Assembly (NCBI GenBank): GCA_041743835.1
Contig: JBGTLW010000150.1
Coordinates: 1 to 14,960 of the forward strand
Origin: JBGTLW01 sp041743835
Lineage (GTDB): Bacteria; Planctomycetota; Phycisphaerae; Phycisphaerales; Phycisphaeraceae
Length of the DNA: 14,960 nt
Direction of reading: 5' to 3'
Shown in pieces: positions 13,241-14,960 of this stretch (positions are counted from its first letter, which is position 1; each line of letters begins with the position of its first letter). A model generated the notes under the pieces. The model made no database searches, was not told where the DNA came from, and saw nothing but the letters and a program-made list of their open reading frames with translations. Made by a program: the position numbers and the translations under genes.

Positions 13241-14287
13241 ATGCCCGACAACGCCCTCCCAGTCCTCACCGCCAAAGACTTCGCCTCCGATCAGGATGTC
13301 CGCTGGTGTCCCGGCTGCGGGGACTACGCCATCCTCAACCAGGTGCGAAAGGTCTGCGCCAAACTCGGCCAGACCCGCGAGAACACCGTGTTCGTCTCGG
13401 GCATCGGCTGCTCAAGCCGGTTCCCGTACTACATGAACACCTACGGCTTCCACTCGATCCACGGCCGCGCGCCGGGCTTCGTGACCGGGATCAAGATCGC
13501 CAACCCGCAGCTCGACGTGTGGATGGTCACCGGCGACGGCGACGGGCGGTCCATCGGCGGCAACCACCTGCTGCACATCCTCCGACGCAACGTCAACGTC
13601 AACATCATGCTCTTCAACAACCGCATCTACGGGTTGACCAAGGGCCAATACTCCCCGACCTCCGAGCCCGGCAAGAAGACCAAGTCTTCGCCCATGGGAT
13701 CGCTGGACTTCCCCGTGGACCCCATCGCGTTCGCGCTGGCGGCACAGGCGACCTTCATCGCACGCTCGGTCGATGTCGATCGCGCGCTGCCCGATGTCTT
13801 GGAGCGGGCAGCGCTCCACAAGGGCACGAGCTTCGTGGAGATCTATCAGGACTGCAACATCTTCAACCACAAGGCCTTCGAGTTTGCCACCGACAAGAAC
13901 ACCCGCGAAGACAACGTGCTCTACCTCGAGCACGGCAAGCCCATGATCTTCGGCAAGGACCGCAACAAGGGCATCCGGCTCAACGGCGCCAGCCCCGAAG
14001 TGGTGACGCTGGGCAACGGGATCGCGGAGGACGACCTGCTGTTCCACGACGAGCACGATGTGAACATCGCGGTGCTGCTGTGTCAGATGCACGTCCCCAA
14101 CTTCCCCGAGCCGGTCGGCGTGTTCCACTGCAAGGAGCGCCCGTGCTACGAAGACCTGCTCGAAGCACAGATCGCGTCCTCCCAGGAACGCCGCGGCGTG
14201 GGCTCGCTCGACGACCTCTTCAACGCCGGCGACACCTACATGGTCGAAACCGACAACGAGACACCGACGCACGGCCTGCATAACTAA
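13241..14287 (+). CDS. korB: 2-oxoglutarate:ferredoxin oxidoreductase, beta subunit
   Basis: KorB carries thiamine diphosphate and the [4Fe-4S] cluster of the KorAB enzyme. From the ATG at 13241 it has 348 residues, the usual size. The opening DVRWCPGCGDYAILNQV is the family signature. Four cysteines suited to the cluster are C23, C26, C57 (GIGCSSRFPYY) and C205 (YQDCNIFNH), spaced as in archaeal 2-oxoacid oxidoreductases. Thiamine binding is shown by TGDGDGRSIGGNH (97-109) and NNRIYGLTKGQ (126-136). The frame is open back to an ATG at 13124, adding 39 polar residues with no family likeness, so I take 13241. Neither start has a Shine-Dalgarno sequence. It probably shares the korA message and ends before a hairpin terminator at 14330-14381. 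Confidence 0.9.
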   Translation: MPDNALPVLTAKDFASDQDVRWCPGCGDYAILNQVRKVCAKLGQTRENTVFVSGIGCSSRFPYYMNTYGFHSIHGRAPGFVTGIKIANPQLDVWMVTGDGDGRSIGGNHLLHILRRNVNVNIMLFNNRIYGLTKGQYSPTSEPGKKTKSSPMGSLDFPVDPIAFALAAQATFIARSVDVDRALPDVLERAALHKGTSFVEIYQDCNIFNHKAFEFATDKNTREDNVLYLEHGKPMIFGKDRNKGIRLNGASPEVVTLGNGIAEDDLLFHDEHDVNIAVLLCQMHVPNFPEPVGVFHCKERPCYEDLLEAQIASSQERRGVGSLDDLFNAGDTYMVETDNETPTHGLHN

Positions 14288-14329
14288 AGCTGTGCTGACG
14301 ATTCGCGGCGCTAGAAAATGAATGTGTGA

Positions 14330-14381
14330 CGATTTGCCGGTTGGTAGCCCCTTCCGTGGCTGGCCGGCAATCGAATCTTTT
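14330..14381 (+). terminator. Terminator-like hairpin after korB
   Basis: CGATTTGCCGG (14330-14340) pairs with CCGGCAATCG (14364-14373) with one bulged T. AGCC (14345-14348) can pair with GGCT (14358-14361) inside. The stem is followed by AATCTTTT (14374-14381). It ends the kor transcript and sits immediately before the small membrane-protein gene, which then needs its own promoter or read-through. Confidence 0.55.
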
Positions 14382-14392
14382 CGTTGATGTGC

Positions 14393-14743
14393 ATGAATCC
14401 GCGCACCATCAGAATCATGGCTGCCTTCAACGTGGTTACAGCCGCGTTGCTTTTCATTTGGTTCATGACATTGCCGCAACAGTCCAACTTGGGTGCAATA
14501 TTTCAGGAGGTAGTCGATACATCCAGCGAAGTCGATGCGTCCATCCGTCTTGAATACACACAACTGATCCGAGACGGCTGGCAGTACCGTGCCCAGCAGT
14601 ATTCCTATTGGGCATTGGCCGCCGGCGCCGTCGTCATGTGGAACGCCGCCTTCTTTCTCTTCCACCTCTTGTGTATTGGGGCCGGAGAATCACCCGTGAA
14701 ACACTCACAGCAGTTGACTGGCGACGCCAGAGTTGGAGAATAG
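14393..14743 (+). CDS. Small two-helix membrane protein, not recognised
   Basis: I do not recognise this 116-residue protein. It has two hydrophobic helices (about 8-27, RIMAAFNVVTAALLFIWFM, and 72-96, YWALAAGAVVMWNAAFFLFH). A polar, acidic linker of about 45 residues lies between them (28-71), and the C-terminal tail is short and hydrophilic. The predicted topology puts both ends on the same side. Starts at 14384 (TTG), 14387, 14393 and 14417 are all possible, and none has a Shine-Dalgarno sequence. Codons are less GC-rich at third positions than in korAB, with TTT, CTT, ATT and ACA common, and the gene lies between a terminator and an insertion sequence. Both suggest acquired or fast-evolving DNA. 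The hydrophobic pattern supports a real gene, but it could still be a chance frame. Confidence 0.5.
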   Translation: MNPRTIRIMAAFNVVTAALLFIWFMTLPQQSNLGAIFQEVVDTSSEVDASIRLEYTQLIRDGWQYRAQQYSYWALAAGAVVMWNAAFFLFHLLCIGAGESPVKHSQQLTGDARVGE

Positions 14744-14818
14744 TGTTGCCGGGTGATGGCCCCTCCAGAGGGCGACCGGTGAATGAGACGTTTTGCGTGA
14801 TCCGCACATGACTACTAT

Positions 14819-14960
14819 TGATGAGCTTCCCCCCAAGTGACGGGCGCGGGGAAGTGGTGGAAGATGGTGCTCTTTCACCGCAACCCACGGAGCCCGACCA
14901 TGACCGAATCGAAGAAGACCCGCAAGCCTCGGCCGACCTACGACGAGCAGTTCAAGCGTG
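14819..14960 (+). mobile_element. Left end of an IS3-type insertion sequence (cut by window edge)
   Basis: The start of a transposase frame at 14900 is preceded by a C-rich, inverted-repeat-like end, TGATGAGCTTCCCCCCAAGT (from 14819; or TGAGC from 14822). IS3-family ends begin with TG and often carry such a C run. The right end and target duplication lie outside the window, so the exact boundary is unproven. The 75 bases before it (14744-14818) show no gene, only a small GCCC/GGGC hairpin. Confidence 0.5.
14900..14960 (+). CDS. IS3-family transposase OrfA, N-terminus (cut by window edge)
   Basis: The frame starts at ATG 14900 and gives 20 residues before the window ends. A basic start (KKTRKPRP) is followed by TYDEQFKR, the conserved opening of the helix-turn-helix domain of IS3/IS911-type OrfA proteins (usual form R.Y..EFK..AV.L). 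OrfA binds the element ends. The catalytic OrfB would follow by a programmed -1 frameshift outside the window. A stretch GGAG (14889-14892) lies 7 bases upstream and may be the ribosome-binding site. Recognition rests on a short segment, so an IS66- or Tn3-linked HTH protein cannot be ruled out. Confidence 0.6.
   Translation, partial: MTESKKTRKPRPTYDEQFKR

Noticed and set aside
1..14960. Defence island, phage or toxin-antitoxin system
   Set aside because: All sizeable genes have housekeeping assignments. The only unassigned ones are the HEAT/TPR protein, the lipoprotein and the two-helix membrane protein, none with nuclease, helicase, toxin or phage-structural motifs.

Overview
The window is GC-rich bacterial DNA with dense, mostly leftward gene packing. 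It most resembles a Planctomycetota genome, probably of the Phycisphaerae type. That placement is my inference, from the high GC, the sparse Shine-Dalgarno sequences, the ResB/CcsA cytochrome c maturation pair headed by a lipoprotein, and the fused KorA with KorB. No rRNA or other phylogenetic marker is present to confirm it.

Layout. Positions 1-126 hold the C-terminal tail of an IS630-type transposase, followed by a strong hairpin terminator (143-169). A leftward HEAT/TPR repeat protein (195-923) and a leftward rhamnulokinase, rhaB (1013-2545), come next. A 100-base intergenic block of packed inverted repeats (2595-2695) separates rhaB from a leftward operon transcribed as ribosomal protein S1 (4742-6352), a BaiN/HI0933-family flavoprotein (3336-4745) and phosphatidylglycerophosphate synthase pgsA (2691-3323). 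S1 and the flavoprotein overlap by ATGA, and the flavoprotein is 12 bases from pgsA. Upstream lies a second leftward operon that ends in a hairpin terminator: a His-rich lipoprotein (9650-10450), ResB (8211-9653) and CcsA (6493-8214), each pair overlapping by GTGA.

A divergent promoter region (about 10451-10561) then leads rightward to crcB/fluC (10562-10984), a fluoride channel. After a leader with four C tracts come korA (11111-13105, gamma-alpha fusion) and korB (13241-14287), which encode 2-oxoglutarate:ferredoxin oxidoreductase. A terminator-like hairpin, an unrecognised two-helix membrane protein (14393-14743) and the 5' end of an IS3-type element (from about 14819, reading frame from 14900) close the window.

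How the parts fit. The genes are mainly housekeeping: translation (S1), phospholipid synthesis (PgsA), cytochrome c maturation (ResB/CcsA), ferredoxin-linked 2-oxoglutarate oxidation (KorAB), fluoride resistance (CrcB) and rhamnose catabolism (RhaB). I see no defence system, CRISPR array, tRNA, rRNA or replication origin. The less ordinary signals are the histidine cluster on the lipoprotein of the ccs operon, the nested hairpin block after pgsA with a 15-base word repeated after ccsA, the C-tract leaders on both sides of crcB, and the unrecognised membrane protein beside the right-hand insertion sequence. No intergenic stretch exceeds 300 bases.
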